Part shown: positions 30,601 to 39,656 of the stretch, in pieces
How the letters are laid out: each line of letters begins with the position of its first letter
How positions within the stretch are numbered: position 1 is the first letter of the stretch
Assembly (NCBI GenBank): GCA_902826025.1
Contig: CADEDH010000046.1
Coordinates: 11,007-55,751, forward strand
Length of the DNA stretch: 44,745 nt
Reading direction: 5' to 3'
DNA from: an uncultured Actinomycetes bacterium
GTDB lineage: Bacteria; Actinomycetota; Acidimicrobiia; Acidimicrobiales; SZUA-35
Position numbers and translations under genes: made by a program
Notes under the pieces: generated by a model
Told to the model about the DNA's origin: nothing
The model's input: the letters and a program-made list of their open reading frames with translations, nothing else
Database searches by the model: none

Positions 30601-31440
30601 CTACACCGCGGCCAGCGGGGTGGGCACGCCGGTGACGCCCGGCCGGCAGCGGAAGATCGTGCCCCCCTTGGTGTCGTCATCGAGGTTGTCGGCCGTGACG
30701 ATGTACATGTCGCCCATGTCGGCCCCCCCGAAGGCGACACTGGTGACTGCCTTGGCCGGCACGGCGATGGCATCGAGCTCGTCGCCCGTGGGTGACAGCT
30801 TCACCACCCGCCGGCCACCCACGTGGGCCGCCCACAGGTTGCCGTCAGCGTCGACGCACATGCCGTCGGGGATGCCCCGCTCGAAGGCGGCCCGGCCGAT
30901 GTGGCGCCGGTTCGACACGTTGCCGTCGTCGTCGATGTCGTGGGCGTAGATGCCCTTCGACGTGGAGTCGACGTGGTACAGCGTGTGCCCGTCGGGGGAG
31001 AAGCCGATCCCGTTCGATACCTCGATGCCGCCGTAGAGCTCGTCGACCGAACCGTCGAGGTTGATGCGGTAGCACTGGCCGGGGATCTTCTCCGCCTTCA
31101 AATCGTCGAGCGAGGAGCGGATGGCGCCCACGTAGATCCGGCCCTGGGCATCGGTGTGGAGATCGTTGAAGGAGTTCACGCCGTCCCGCTCCAGCAGCAC
31201 CCGCACCTCGCCGTCTTTCCAGTGGGCGACGTTGGGACCGGTCATCACGAACCCGCCGTCTTTGTGGAGGGCCAGGCCGCCCACCATCTTGCGCTTCTCC
31301 ACCAGCGTGCTGACCGTGCCACCAGTGGTGCGCAGGTAGACGCCACCTCCCATGGCGTCGGTGAAGTAGAGGTTGCCCTCGGCGTCGGTGCGCGGGCCCT
31401 CCACCAGCTTGTAGCCCCAGGCGATCGGTTCGAGCTCCAT
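30601..31440 (-). CDS. SMP-30/gluconolactonase-like six-bladed propeller hydrolase
   Basis: A 279-residue beta-propeller. VEGPRTDAEGNLYFTDAMGG supplies the first metal-binding Glu. SFNDLHTDAQGRIYVGA supplies the metal-binding Asn/Asp. SNGIGFSPDGHTLYHVDSTS and the later DGMCVDADGNLWAAHVGGRR are typical repeats. Such Ca/Zn-dependent lactonases hydrolyse sugar or other lactones. As first gene of the dioxygenase operon it may open a lactone in the same catabolic route. AGGGGGGAAACCG before ATG 31440 is a strong ribosome site. Confidence 0.92.
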   Translation of the reverse strand: MELEPIAWGYKLVEGPRTDAEGNLYFTDAMGGGVYLRTTGGTVSTLVEKRKMVGGLALHKDGGFVMTGPNVAHWKDGEVRVLLERDGVNSFNDLHTDAQGRIYVGAIRSSLDDLKAEKIPGQCYRINLDGSVDELYGGIEVSNGIGFSPDGHTLYHVDSTSKGIYAHDIDDDGNVSNRRHIGRAAFERGIPDGMCVDADGNLWAAHVGGRRVVKLSPTGDELDAIAVPAKAVTSVAFGGADMGDMYIVTADNLDDDTKGGTIFRCRPGVTGVPTPLAAV

Positions 31441-31562
31441 CGGTTTCCCCCCTGTCGTTTTCAGCCCGGTACGGGCCCGTGGGAGCATCCTACGAGGGGG
31501 CGGTGACAGCGACCAGAAGGCCGACGACAGAGGTCGGCGACGACGACGACGAGGAGACCACG

Positions 31563-32444
31563 GTGAGCGATCGGATCGGATGGGTGGGGTTGGGCGGGAT
31601 GGGTCGGCCGATGGCGGCCAACGTGGCCCGGGCCGGCTTCGACCTGACCGTGTGCGACCTGCGGCCCGAGCCGGTGGCCGAACTGGTGGGGCTGGGGGCG
31701 GCGGCCGCCCCCGACGCCGTGGCCACGGCGGCCGCCGCGGATGTGCTGCTGGTGTCGCTCCCGGGCAAGGCGGCGTCGCAGGATGTGGCGGCGGCCGTGT
31801 TCGGCGCCGGGCCCCGGCCCGCCGTCTACGTGGAGCTGAGCACGCTGGCCCCCAAGGTGATGCAGGCCATGGCGGCTCAGGCCGAAGCGGCCGGCGTGGC
31901 CTTCGTCGACGCCCCGGTGAGCGGCAACGTGCGGGCCCGCAACGAGGGCACGCTGGCCGTGATGGCCGGGGGAGACGCTGCTGCCTTCGAGCGGGCGAAG
32001 CCGGTGCTCGACACGATCGGGGCCAACGTGTTCCACCTGGGCCCGGTGGGGGCGGGCAGCGTGGCCAAGGTCTCCAACAACCTGATCGGGCTGACCAACC
32101 TGGTGACGGCGATGGAGGGTCTGCTGCTGGGGGCCCGCAACGGCCTCGAGGTGGAGCAGTTGCGGGAGGTGATCATGACGGCCAGCGGGGCCGGGCCGTC
32201 GGTGCTGGGGGTGGCCCACCAGCACCGGACCCGGCGCTACCGGGAGTCGACCACCCCCAACGCCGCCCTGCGGATCGTGGTGAAGGACCTGGAGCTGGCG
32301 GTGGAGCTGGCCCGGGAGGCTGGCCTTCCCGTTCGCTGCGCCGAGGCCGCCCTGGCCTCGTTCCAGGAGGCGGCTGCCGCCGGCCTGGGCGAAGCCGAGA
32401 TGTTCGCCCTGCTCGACCACCTGGAGTCGGTCCACCTCACCTGA
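31563..32444 (+). CDS. 3-hydroxyisobutyrate dehydrogenase-family NAD(P) oxidoreductase
   Basis: A 293-residue beta-hydroxyacid dehydrogenase. The cofactor loop is IGWVGLGGMGRPMAANVARA (GxGxMGxxM). The substrate motif is FVDAPVSGNVRARNEGTLAV. The catalytic Lys lies in GAGSVAKVSNNLIGLTNLVT. The C-terminal all-helical domain contains KDLELAVELAREAGLPV. It is divergent from the dioxygenase operon, so it could oxidise a pathway hydroxyacid. GTG 31563, 9 nt after GGAG, is preferred; an earlier in-frame start adds an acidic leader. Confidence 0.92.
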   Translation: MSDRIGWVGLGGMGRPMAANVARAGFDLTVCDLRPEPVAELVGLGAAAAPDAVATAAAADVLLVSLPGKAASQDVAAAVFGAGPRPAVYVELSTLAPKVMQAMAAQAEAAGVAFVDAPVSGNVRARNEGTLAVMAGGDAAAFERAKPVLDTIGANVFHLGPVGAGSVAKVSNNLIGLTNLVTAMEGLLLGARNGLEVEQLREVIMTASGAGPSVLGVAHQHRTRRYRESTTPNAALRIVVKDLELAVELAREAGLPVRCAEAALASFQEAAAAGLGEAEMFALLDHLESVHLT

Positions 32445-32618
32445 GGATCTGGGTACTTCTACCGGCTGGTTTGCCTCATGACGAACTCGTGACGAAACCT
32501 GGGTGCGATCCCCCAAGGGGGCCGGGTCGTACGATCCTGTTCCGGTCGGATCGGGTTCGGTACGGTGCGCGGGGGAGACGAGGACCCCGGGTCCAGTGGC
32601 AGGAGCGAGGTAGGGGAC

Positions 32619-35039
32619 GTGATCGATCTCGGGATCGAGCACCTGTCCGAGGTCGAGCTGATCGGTCGGGGTGGGTTCAGCACCGTCTACGCCGCCACCG
32701 ACACGCGCTTCGACCGCCGGGTGGCGGTCAAGCTGCTGGGCAAGCTGCACACCGAGAAGGACCGGCAGCGATTCGAGCGCGAGTGCAAGATCATGGGTCG
32801 GCTCTCGTCGCACGCCAGCGTGGTCACCGTGTACGACGCCGGTTACTCGGCCGACGGCAGCCCCTACCTCGTGATGGAGCTCGTCACCGGCGGCTCGATG
32901 GCCGACCGCCTGCAGAAGCAGGGCCCGCTCCCCTGGCGTCGGGCCGTGGAGTACATGATCCCGATCGCCGACGCCCTGGGCCACGGCCACGCCCAGGGGA
33001 TCCTGCATCGCGACGTGAAGCCGGAGAACATCCTGATGGCGGGCGACCAGCCCCGCCTGACGGATTTCGGTATCGCCTCGGCCCGGGACTCCACCGGCGC
33101 CACGTCCACCAACATCACGGCCAGCTGGCTCCACACCGCCCCGGAAACCTTCGCCAACACCCGGGACGAGCGGTCCGACCTCTACTCGTTGATGTCGACG
33201 CTCCACACCCTGATCCAGGGCAACGCCCCGTTCTGGGCCCCGACCGACGAGTCGCTCAGCCCCCTCATGTACCGGCTGCTCCACCAGCCACCCCCGCCGC
33301 TGGCGACCGAGCTGGCACCGCCGGCCCTGGTCGAGTTGCTCCAGCGGGGCCTGGCCAAGGAGCCCTCCGAACGCCCCCAGAACGCCGCCGAGCTGATCCG
33401 GGAGATGCGCCGGGTGCTCGACAACCCCGGAGGGCCCACCTCCTCGGCCAACCCCACCCAGGTGGTCTCCCCGATGGGGCAACCGCCAACCGGCTCCTCC
33501 GGCACCGGCTGGCCGGCAGGCGGCACCACGGGCCACCCCGCCGGCGCCCCCGCCACTTATTCCGGCTCGTCCCCCGGCGCCCCCTACCAGGCCGTGCTCA
33601 CCCCACCGGGCGGCTACACGGGCGGCCCGGCCGACCATCGGCCCCCGCCACCCCGGAACTTCAGCGGCCCTCGCCCCGACACCGGCCCCGGCGCCGATCC
33701 CCGCCCGGCCCCACCGGCCGGATTCGGAGGCCCCCGCCCCGACACCGGTCCTCGTCCCGTCCCGCCCCAGGGCTTCACCGCACCACCCGCCCCTAAGGGC
33801 TTCACCGCGCCGCAGGGGTTCGCTTCCGTTCCCCCCGGCCAGCCGGTCACCGCCGCCGGCCGCCAGGGTTTCTCCACCCCCGACGGCCGGTTCGGCACCG
33901 GCCCGGCCGGGCCCGTCCCGCCGGCCACCATCAACCAACCGGTCGGCTACAACACCTCGGCCCACTACAACACCGCCGCCGGTTACGGCCAGCCGTCCGC
34001 CAGCAGCGGTATGTCCGGTGGTCGGCTCGCCCTGATCGTGGGCCTCGGCGTGTTCCTGGTGGGCGCCGTCATCATCGCCGCCGTCATCGCCGCCAACAAG
34101 AGCGCCACCGACACCGGCGGCGGAGGTGGAGGCGGGGATGGGGGCACCCGCGGCGGAGGAACCAACCAACCCATCTCCTACACCTCGTCGGATTGGGTGC
34201 GGTCGCTGGCCGTGCTCGACGACGGCCGTCTCGCCACCACCAGCGACAACGGCGAGATCAGCGTGTGGGACCCTTCGTCCGGCTCGGGGTCGCCGGCCAC
34301 CGTGTTCCGGGGCCACACCGACTGGGCCCGGGCGGTGGTGGCCCTCAGCGACGGCCGCGTCGCCTCCAGCGCCGATGACTACACCGTGCGGGTGTGGGAC
34401 CCGGCCAAGCCCGACGCCGGCCCGGTGGTCTTCGCCGACATCCCCGACTGGCCCTACGCCCTGGCCCAGGTGCCCGACGGCCGCCTGGCTGTGGCCGCCG
34501 CCAATCAGGTGCTCTTCTACCACCTCGACAATCCCACCGCCCCGCCCGAGGTCTACAACAACGTGACCGACTACATCCAGGCCATGACGGTGCTGGAAGA
34601 CGGCCGGCTAGCGGTGTCGGGCTACGGCGGCAAGGTGTCGATCGTCGACCCCGCCAACCTGGCGGCACTGCCGATCACGATCCAGTACGACGGCGGCGAC
34701 TCCTATGCCCTGACCGTGCTGCCCGACGGGCGCCTGGCCGTGGGCAACGGCTACCTGGTCAACGTGTTCGACCCGGTGAACAGCGCCCTCACCCCGATCA
34801 CGTTCTCCGGGCACACGGCGAACGTGGTGTCACTCACCGCCCTACCCGACGGGCGGGTGGCGTCGGGCGGCGAGGACGGCACGGTGCAGGTGTGGGACCC
34901 CGACACCTCGATCGCCGACCCCGTGGTCTACGAGGGTCACGAGGGCACGGTGTACGGGCTCGCCTCGTTCCCCGACGGCCGGGTGGCCTCGGGCGGCGAC
35001 GACGAGACCGTGCAGATCTGGGACCCCGACAACATCTGA
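32619..35039 (+). CDS. Transmembrane Ser/Thr protein kinase with seven-repeat WD40-like sensor
   Basis: An 806-residue receptor-like kinase. The PknB-like catalytic domain (~10-270) has the glycine loop IGRGGFSTVY (15-24), catalytic Lys38, HRDVKPEN (H130-R131-D132) and DFG at 149-151. A ~190-residue Pro/Gly-rich juxtamembrane region follows. One membrane helix is at ~468-492 (LALIVGLGVFLVGAVIIAA). Seven ~40-residue repeats (~520-806) fit xLPDGRxASGGxDGTVxVWD, enough for one closed propeller outside the cell. GTG 32619, after GAGG, is preferred; GTG 32565 is an alternative. The 3' end overlaps the convergent GGDEF-EAL gene by 103 bp. Confidence 0.92.
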   Translation: MIDLGIEHLSEVELIGRGGFSTVYAATDTRFDRRVAVKLLGKLHTEKDRQRFERECKIMGRLSSHASVVTVYDAGYSADGSPYLVMELVTGGSMADRLQKQGPLPWRRAVEYMIPIADALGHGHAQGILHRDVKPENILMAGDQPRLTDFGIASARDSTGATSTNITASWLHTAPETFANTRDERSDLYSLMSTLHTLIQGNAPFWAPTDESLSPLMYRLLHQPPPPLATELAPPALVELLQRGLAKEPSERPQNAAELIREMRRVLDNPGGPTSSANPTQVVSPMGQPPTGSSGTGWPAGGTTGHPAGAPATYSGSSPGAPYQAVLTPPGGYTGGPADHRPPPPRNFSGPRPDTGPGADPRPAPPAGFGGPRPDTGPRPVPPQGFTAPPAPKGFTAPQGFASVPPGQPVTAAGRQGFSTPDGRFGTGPAGPVPPATINQPVGYNTSAHYNTAAGYGQPSASSGMSGGRLALIVGLGVFLVGAVIIAAVIAANKSATDTGGGGGGGDGGTRGGGTNQPISYTSSDWVRSLAVLDDGRLATTSDNGEISVWDPSSGSGSPATVFRGHTDWARAVVALSDGRVASSADDYTVRVWDPAKPDAGPVVFADIPDWPYALAQVPDGRLAVAAANQVLFYHLDNPTAPPEVYNNVTDYIQAMTVLEDGRLAVSGYGGKVSIVDPANLAALPITIQYDGGDSYALTVLPDGRLAVGNGYLVNVFDPVNSALTPITFSGHTANVVSLTALPDGRVASGGEDGTVQVWDPDTSIADPVVYEGHEGTVYGLASFPDGRVASGGDDETVQIWDPDNI

Positions 35040-37339
35040 GCCCAGGCCTCGAGATCGGCCGGCGGCAGGGGCCGGCAGTAGACGAAGCCCTGGATGAAAC
35101 GGGCGCCGAGAGCGGCCACCGCGTCGCGGCCCGCCATCGTCTCGATGCCCTCCACCACCAGACGCATCCCCAATGCCGTGGCCAGGCCCACGGCGGCCCC
35201 CACGATGGCCCGGCCCCGCTCGTCGTGCTCCAGGTCGGCGGCGAGCGTACGGTCGAGCTTGATCTCGTCGAACTGGAGCGTCCGCAGGTGAACCAGCGAG
35301 GAGAAGCCGACGCCGAAGTCGTCGAGGGATATCTGGGTACCGGCGTCACGCAACCGGCGCACGGTGCGGGCCGCCCGGATCGGATCGGCCACCAGCGAGC
35401 CCTCGGTGATCTCGAGTACGAGTTGCGACGCCAGCACGTGGTTGCGGGCCAGGAGATGGGCCACGAAATCGGGCAGTGACTCGTCGAGCAGATCGGGCGG
35501 GGCGATGTTCACCGCCACCGTCCAGTCGATGCCGTCGGCCTGCCAGTCGGCGAGCTGGCGGACGGCGCTGTTGAGCACGGTACGGGTCAGCTTCTGGAGG
35601 AGATCGGCCTGTTCCACCAACGGTAGGAAGGCATCGGGATAGAGCAGGCCCCGGGTCGGGTGGTTCCACCGGGCCAGCGCCTCGGTGCCGACCACCTGGC
35701 CGGCTACCAGGTCGATCTTGGGCTGGTAGTAGACGATGATCTCGTCCCGGGCGAAGGCGCGACGGATGTCCTGGGCCAGCTCCAGACGGTCCCGGTTGGA
35801 GGCGTCGCTGAGCTGCTCGTAGACCTGGACCCCGGAGCGGGCCTGCTTGGCCCGGTACATGGCGATGTCGGCGAAGCGCATCAGGCTGTGCGTGTCGGCC
35901 CCGTGGTCCGGGGCATTGCTCACACCGATGCTGGCCCCCACCGAGATGGCCATGCTGGCCACATCCACCGGTGCCGCCAGTGCATCGCGCAGGCTGTGGG
36001 CCCGCTGCTCGGCTTCGATCAGCTCGGTGTCGCACAGGATCACAGCGAACTCGTCGCCCCCCAACCGGGCCACGTGATCGGTGGAGCGGAGGTGGTCCTG
36101 CAGCACACCGGCCAGGGCGGCCAGGAGGCTGTCGCCGGCGTGATGCCCGAGGGTGTCGTTGACCTCCTTGAAACCGTCGAGATCGATCAGCAGCACCGAG
36201 AACGTCCGCCCGTCCCGCAACGTCTCCACCGACCGTTCCACCAACTCGAGGAAGGCCCTCCGGTTGGGGAGGCGGGTGAGCTCGTCGGTCCGCGCCTCCA
36301 GGCGGCTGAGGGTGAGCGACTTGAGCTCGGCGAAGGCGAAGCCGACCCGGAGCCCGGCCGCGCTCAACGTCAGGGCGGCCAGGGCCACGGCCACACCCAG
36401 CACGGCCTGGCGGGTGCCGATCACCAGCAGCACAACAGCGGTGGTGGCCGAGGCGGCAGGCAGCAACAGCCCGGAGCCGAGCGACAGGGCCGCCCGGGGC
36501 TGGACCTGGCGGGGGCTGAGCCAGCCTGCCAGGGCCGTGATCACGTACCCCATGATCCAGAAGTGGTTGGCCAGGCTGCCGGCGGTGTAGGTCTCGGCCG
36601 CCGACTGCAGCAGGTAGGCGACGTCGGCCACGGTGGTGACCAGCAGGCCGCCGATGAGCACGGCCAGGGCCCGGTCGGGTCGCCAACCCACCGGGGCCAG
36701 GCCCGCCAGGAGAACCGCCACCAGCAAGAGGTCGGCCAGGGGGTAGGAGATGTTGACGGCGATGGCCAGGGCGCTACCCGATGCCCCCGACAGCAGGGTG
36801 GGGAAGACGAAGGCGGCCACCACTGCCGCCACGCCCAGGCCGGCCACGGCACCGTCGAGCCACTGCCCGGCCCCCCGGGACGCGGCCCGCCGCCGGGCCA
36901 GGATGATCACGGCCACGTACATCTGGGGGTAGTAGGCCAGGAACAGCGGGTCGGCCAGGCTGAGGGCGGCGCTGTCGAACAGCTGGACCCACACGATGTT
37001 GGCCACGGCGTTTACCGACAGGGCGCTGCCCACCACCCACCAGCCGGGGCGGTCGAAGCCGGAGCGGGACGCACCGATCAGGGCCACCACCCCGGCCGCC
37101 ACCCGCACCCCGTTGTGGAACCACAGGTCGAGCCACGCCACCTCGCCTCCGCCGTCGGGCCGCTGGATGGCCAACATGCAGGTCACGTAGAGAGCGGTCG
37201 CCACCACCAGGAACAACGGAGCGAGGCGGGCCAGCTCGCTCATGGGCCGGACGGCCCGGTCGACCTGGGCCGAATGGCCTTCTGCGGCCGCCGCGACCGA
37301 GCCCGCAGCGGGCGGGCGCGGCCGTCGGCGGAGGATCAT
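34937..37339 (-). CDS. Membrane GGDEF-EAL cyclic-di-GMP protein
   Basis: An 800-residue signalling protein. Residues ~25-330 contain about nine or ten membrane helices. The GGDEF domain has the intact motif GGDEF at 427-431 and an I-site RSTD exactly five residues before it, so cyclase activity and product inhibition are both plausible. The EAL domain keeps EAL (553-555), the Asn of VNIAPP, Glu of ITEGSL, LDDFGVGFSS, the KLD motif and EGIET, so phosphodiesterase activity is also expected. A 25-residue tail after the EAL domain is encoded opposite the kinase's last propeller repeat. Start ATG 37339 is preceded by CAGGG; ATG 37243 is possible. Confidence 0.93.
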   Translation of the reverse strand: MILRRRPRPPAAGSVAAAAEGHSAQVDRAVRPMSELARLAPLFLVVATALYVTCMLAIQRPDGGGEVAWLDLWFHNGVRVAAGVVALIGASRSGFDRPGWWVVGSALSVNAVANIVWVQLFDSAALSLADPLFLAYYPQMYVAVIILARRRAASRGAGQWLDGAVAGLGVAAVVAAFVFPTLLSGASGSALAIAVNISYPLADLLLVAVLLAGLAPVGWRPDRALAVLIGGLLVTTVADVAYLLQSAAETYTAGSLANHFWIMGYVITALAGWLSPRQVQPRAALSLGSGLLLPAASATTAVVLLVIGTRQAVLGVAVALAALTLSAAGLRVGFAFAELKSLTLSRLEARTDELTRLPNRRAFLELVERSVETLRDGRTFSVLLIDLDGFKEVNDTLGHHAGDSLLAALAGVLQDHLRSTDHVARLGGDEFAVILCDTELIEAEQRAHSLRDALAAPVDVASMAISVGASIGVSNAPDHGADTHSLMRFADIAMYRAKQARSGVQVYEQLSDASNRDRLELAQDIRRAFARDEIIVYYQPKIDLVAGQVVGTEALARWNHPTRGLLYPDAFLPLVEQADLLQKLTRTVLNSAVRQLADWQADGIDWTVAVNIAPPDLLDESLPDFVAHLLARNHVLASQLVLEITEGSLVADPIRAARTVRRLRDAGTQISLDDFGVGFSSLVHLRTLQFDEIKLDRTLAADLEHDERGRAIVGAAVGLATALGMRLVVEGIETMAGRDAVAALGARFIQGFVYCRPLPPADLEAWAQMLSGSQICTVSSSPPEATRPSGNEASPYTVPS

Positions 37340-37465
37340 GCCCTGTCTTCGGCCCGCTCGGGGGCCGGCTTGATCACCCGGAGGAGTGGCGCCGCGCCCC
37401 CGGGTCTGATGGGCTTAGGAGCGGTGGAGGCAGCCAGAGCGTCCGCCGGGTAAGGGGGACAGATC

Positions 37466-38746
37466 ATGCACTGGACGGAACGCTACGCCGATCGGGTGCT
37501 GTCGCTGGAGGAAGCGGCCCGCCTCGTGCGCCCCGGCGACCGGGTGATGGGCGGGCTGCCCGAACCGGCCCCGTTTCTGGAGGCCCTGGCCACACGGGAC
37601 GACCTGTCGGGGGTCGAGGTGTACCTGGGGGCACCCCGGGCCGGTGGGGTGGCGGTGGCCGCCAACCCCGGTGTCACCCTGTTCGCCGGGTTCCTCACCG
37701 AGGCCATGCGGGCCTCTCAGGCCCCGGCCGAGGTGCTCCCGGTGCACTTCAGCGGTTGGGCCCCGTTCATCCGTCGCTGGCAGCCCCGGGTGCGGGTTGT
37801 GTTGGTGGCCGAGCCGACCGACGACGGCATCGTCCATCCCGGGGCCACCGTGGCCAACGACGACGAACTGGTGGGTGGCACCGTCCGCCCGGCCGACTCC
37901 GTGGTGATCGGCGTGGTGGATCCCCACCAGCCCCGCCTCCGGGGCCACACGTACCCGGTGGAGGCGTTCGACGTGCTGGTGCCGCTGCCGGCCGACACCC
38001 CGCCCCCGTTCTACGACAGCCGTAAGGTGTCGCCCCACCTCGACACGTTCGTGGGCCTCATCGACGATCTGATCCCCGACGGGGCGACCCTCCAGTCGGG
38101 CGTGGGCGGGCTGCCCGAGGCGATCATGGCCCGCCTCGGCCACAAGCAGGACCTGGGCGTCCACACCGAGGTCATGGGGGCGGGGATGGTCGAGCTGCTG
38201 CAGAGCGGGGCCGTCACCGGGGCCCGCAAGACCCTGTGGCCGGGTGAGTCGGTGTACACGATCGCCATGCCCGAGGCAGTGCCGGTACTGCTGGACAACC
38301 CGACCACCACCCGGCTGCTCAGCGCGGCACTGGTGCTCGACCCCCGGGAGGTGGCCAAGAACCACCAGATGCGCTGCGTCAACGCCTCGCTCCAGGTGGA
38401 CTTGTTCGGCCAGGGCAACGCCGAGATGATCGGAGGCGCCCAATACTCGGGAGTGGGGGGCCAACTCGACTTCCTCCGGGCCTGCACCTTCGCCGACGAC
38501 GCCCTGTCGATCCTGGTCCTGGAGTCGACGGCGGCCAACGGCACCGTGTCTCGCATCGTGGGTCACCTCGGGCCCAATGCCACCACCGGCGGCCGCTACG
38601 AGACCCAGGTGATCATCACCGAACACGGGGTGGCCTGGCTACGGGACGCGTCGATGCGGCAGAAGGCGGAACGGCTGATCGCAGTGGCCCATCCCGACCA
38701 CCGCGACCGACTCACCGCCGAAGCCAAGGCGTCGGGCCTGCTGTAG
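37466..38746 (+). CDS. Acetyl-CoA hydrolase/CoA-transferase family protein
   Basis: A 426-residue class I CoA-transferase (4-hydroxybutyrate CoA-transferase/acetyl-CoA hydrolase group). The N-terminal domain has LVRPGDRVMGGLPEPAPFLE. The central segment is DGATLQSGVGGLPEAIMARL, then LGVHTEVMGAGMVELLQSGA. The usual catalytic Glu region is NASLQVDLFGQGNAEMIGGA. The C-terminal part has FADDALSILVLESTAANGTV and VIITEHGVAWLRDAS. It exchanges CoA between organic acids; the donor and acceptor are unknown. AAGGGGG stands 8 nt before ATG 37466. Confidence 0.9.
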   Translation: MHWTERYADRVLSLEEAARLVRPGDRVMGGLPEPAPFLEALATRDDLSGVEVYLGAPRAGGVAVAANPGVTLFAGFLTEAMRASQAPAEVLPVHFSGWAPFIRRWQPRVRVVLVAEPTDDGIVHPGATVANDDELVGGTVRPADSVVIGVVDPHQPRLRGHTYPVEAFDVLVPLPADTPPPFYDSRKVSPHLDTFVGLIDDLIPDGATLQSGVGGLPEAIMARLGHKQDLGVHTEVMGAGMVELLQSGAVTGARKTLWPGESVYTIAMPEAVPVLLDNPTTTRLLSAALVLDPREVAKNHQMRCVNASLQVDLFGQGNAEMIGGAQYSGVGGQLDFLRACTFADDALSILVLESTAANGTVSRIVGHLGPNATTGGRYETQVIITEHGVAWLRDASMRQKAERLIAVAHPDHRDRLTAEAKASGLL

Positions 38747-38757
38747 CCCGGAACCCG

Positions 38758-39630
38758 TCAGCTGATGGCGCAGGCGGTCGACAGCTGGCGCATCAAGCGA
38801 CGCTGGGTGGGGTCCCAGGAGTCGCGACGGTGGAGGGTGCCCAGGGCGTCGAACATCACCAGATCGCCCAGCTCCCAGTCGTGGGCGTAGACCCGCTCGG
38901 GGCGGGTGGCGTGGAGGTGCAGCTCCTTGAGCAGGGCGCTGCTCTCGGGCTTGGCCATGCCCACGATCTGACGGGTGATGCCCCGCGAGACGTAGAGGAT
39001 CTCGTTGCCGGTGTCGGGGTGGCGGACCACCACCGGATGCTCGGCCTCGGGGATGGGCGGCGCCTCGACGCCGGCCGCCGCGTCCCGCTCCACCTTGGCC
39101 TGGAACTGGCGGTCGGGTTCGGCCATGTAGTTGGCGATGGAGTGGGTGGCCCGCAGGCCCCGCAGCTTGTCCTGCAGCTCCGGCTCCAGCGACTCGAAGG
39201 CGGTGACCATGTCGCTGAAGTAGGTCCGCGGCGGCTCGGCCGGTAGCTCGACGGCGTTGAGGAAGCTCATCTTGGCCGGGGTGGCCACATAGGAGTAGTC
39301 GGCGTGCCACTCCAGGTCCTGGGCCCCCTCCACGCCGAGGCGCACGCCGTCGCGGCCCCGGATGTTGGTGACGGGAAGGATCTCGGGCAGGTTGCCGGCG
39401 TTGCGGAACCATTCCGAGCCCTTGATCGGGTCGCCGAAGCGCTGGACGAAGCCCACCAGTTCGTCGTCGGTGGGCTGGGGCTGCCCCCGGAAGACCAGCA
39501 CCCGGTAGCGGGCCAGGGCCTCGGCGATGTGGTCGCGGGTCTCGTCGTCGAGGGGTTCTGACGGGTCCCAGCCTCGGACCATGGCCCCCAGCGGGGCGTT
39601 GTCGGGCAGCGGGGTGATGTCGAGCTCCAT
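38758..39630 (-). CDS. TauD/TfdA-family Fe(II)/2-oxoglutarate dioxygenase
   Basis: A 290-residue non-heme iron oxygenase. The iron site H-x-D is EWHADYSY (H109, D111), the distal His is ~267 in ALGTLHRRDSW, and the 2-oxoglutarate Arg follows in RRLMRQL. The N-terminus VLVFRGQPQPTDDELVGFVQ and FGDP are family-typical. These enzymes hydroxylate small molecules such as taurine or phenoxyacetates; the substrate is unknown. It lies 26 nt downstream of an alpha/beta hydrolase on the same strand, but TAGTGT 7 nt before ATG 39630 suggests its own leaderless promoter too. Confidence 0.93.
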   Translation of the reverse strand: MELDITPLPDNAPLGAMVRGWDPSEPLDDETRDHIAEALARYRVLVFRGQPQPTDDELVGFVQRFGDPIKGSEWFRNAGNLPEILPVTNIRGRDGVRLGVEGAQDLEWHADYSYVATPAKMSFLNAVELPAEPPRTYFSDMVTAFESLEPELQDKLRGLRATHSIANYMAEPDRQFQAKVERDAAAGVEAPPIPEAEHPVVVRHPDTGNEILYVSRGITRQIVGMAKPESSALLKELHLHATRPERVYAHDWELGDLVMFDALGTLHRRDSWDPTQRRLMRQLSTACAIS

Positions 39631-39637
39631 GACCCAA

Positions 39638-39643
39638 ACACTA
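39638..39643 (-). promoter_or_regulatory. -10 hexamer of the TauD/TfdA gene
   Basis: TAGTGT (minus strand) ends 7 nt before ATG 39630, in the 26-nt gap after the hydrolase gene. Confidence 0.45.
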
Positions 39644-39656
39644 CGACAGGCCCGTG

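Noticed and set aside
31461-34523. Minus-strand open frame of ~1020 codons opposite the dehydrogenase and kinase genes
   Set aside because: Composition is low complexity (Gly/His/Val/Arg), and the opposite strand carries clear catalytic motifs.
35660-37453. Plus-strand open frame opposite the GGDEF-EAL gene
   Set aside because: It is Gly/Gln/His-rich with no motif, while the minus strand has intact GGDEF and EAL signatures.
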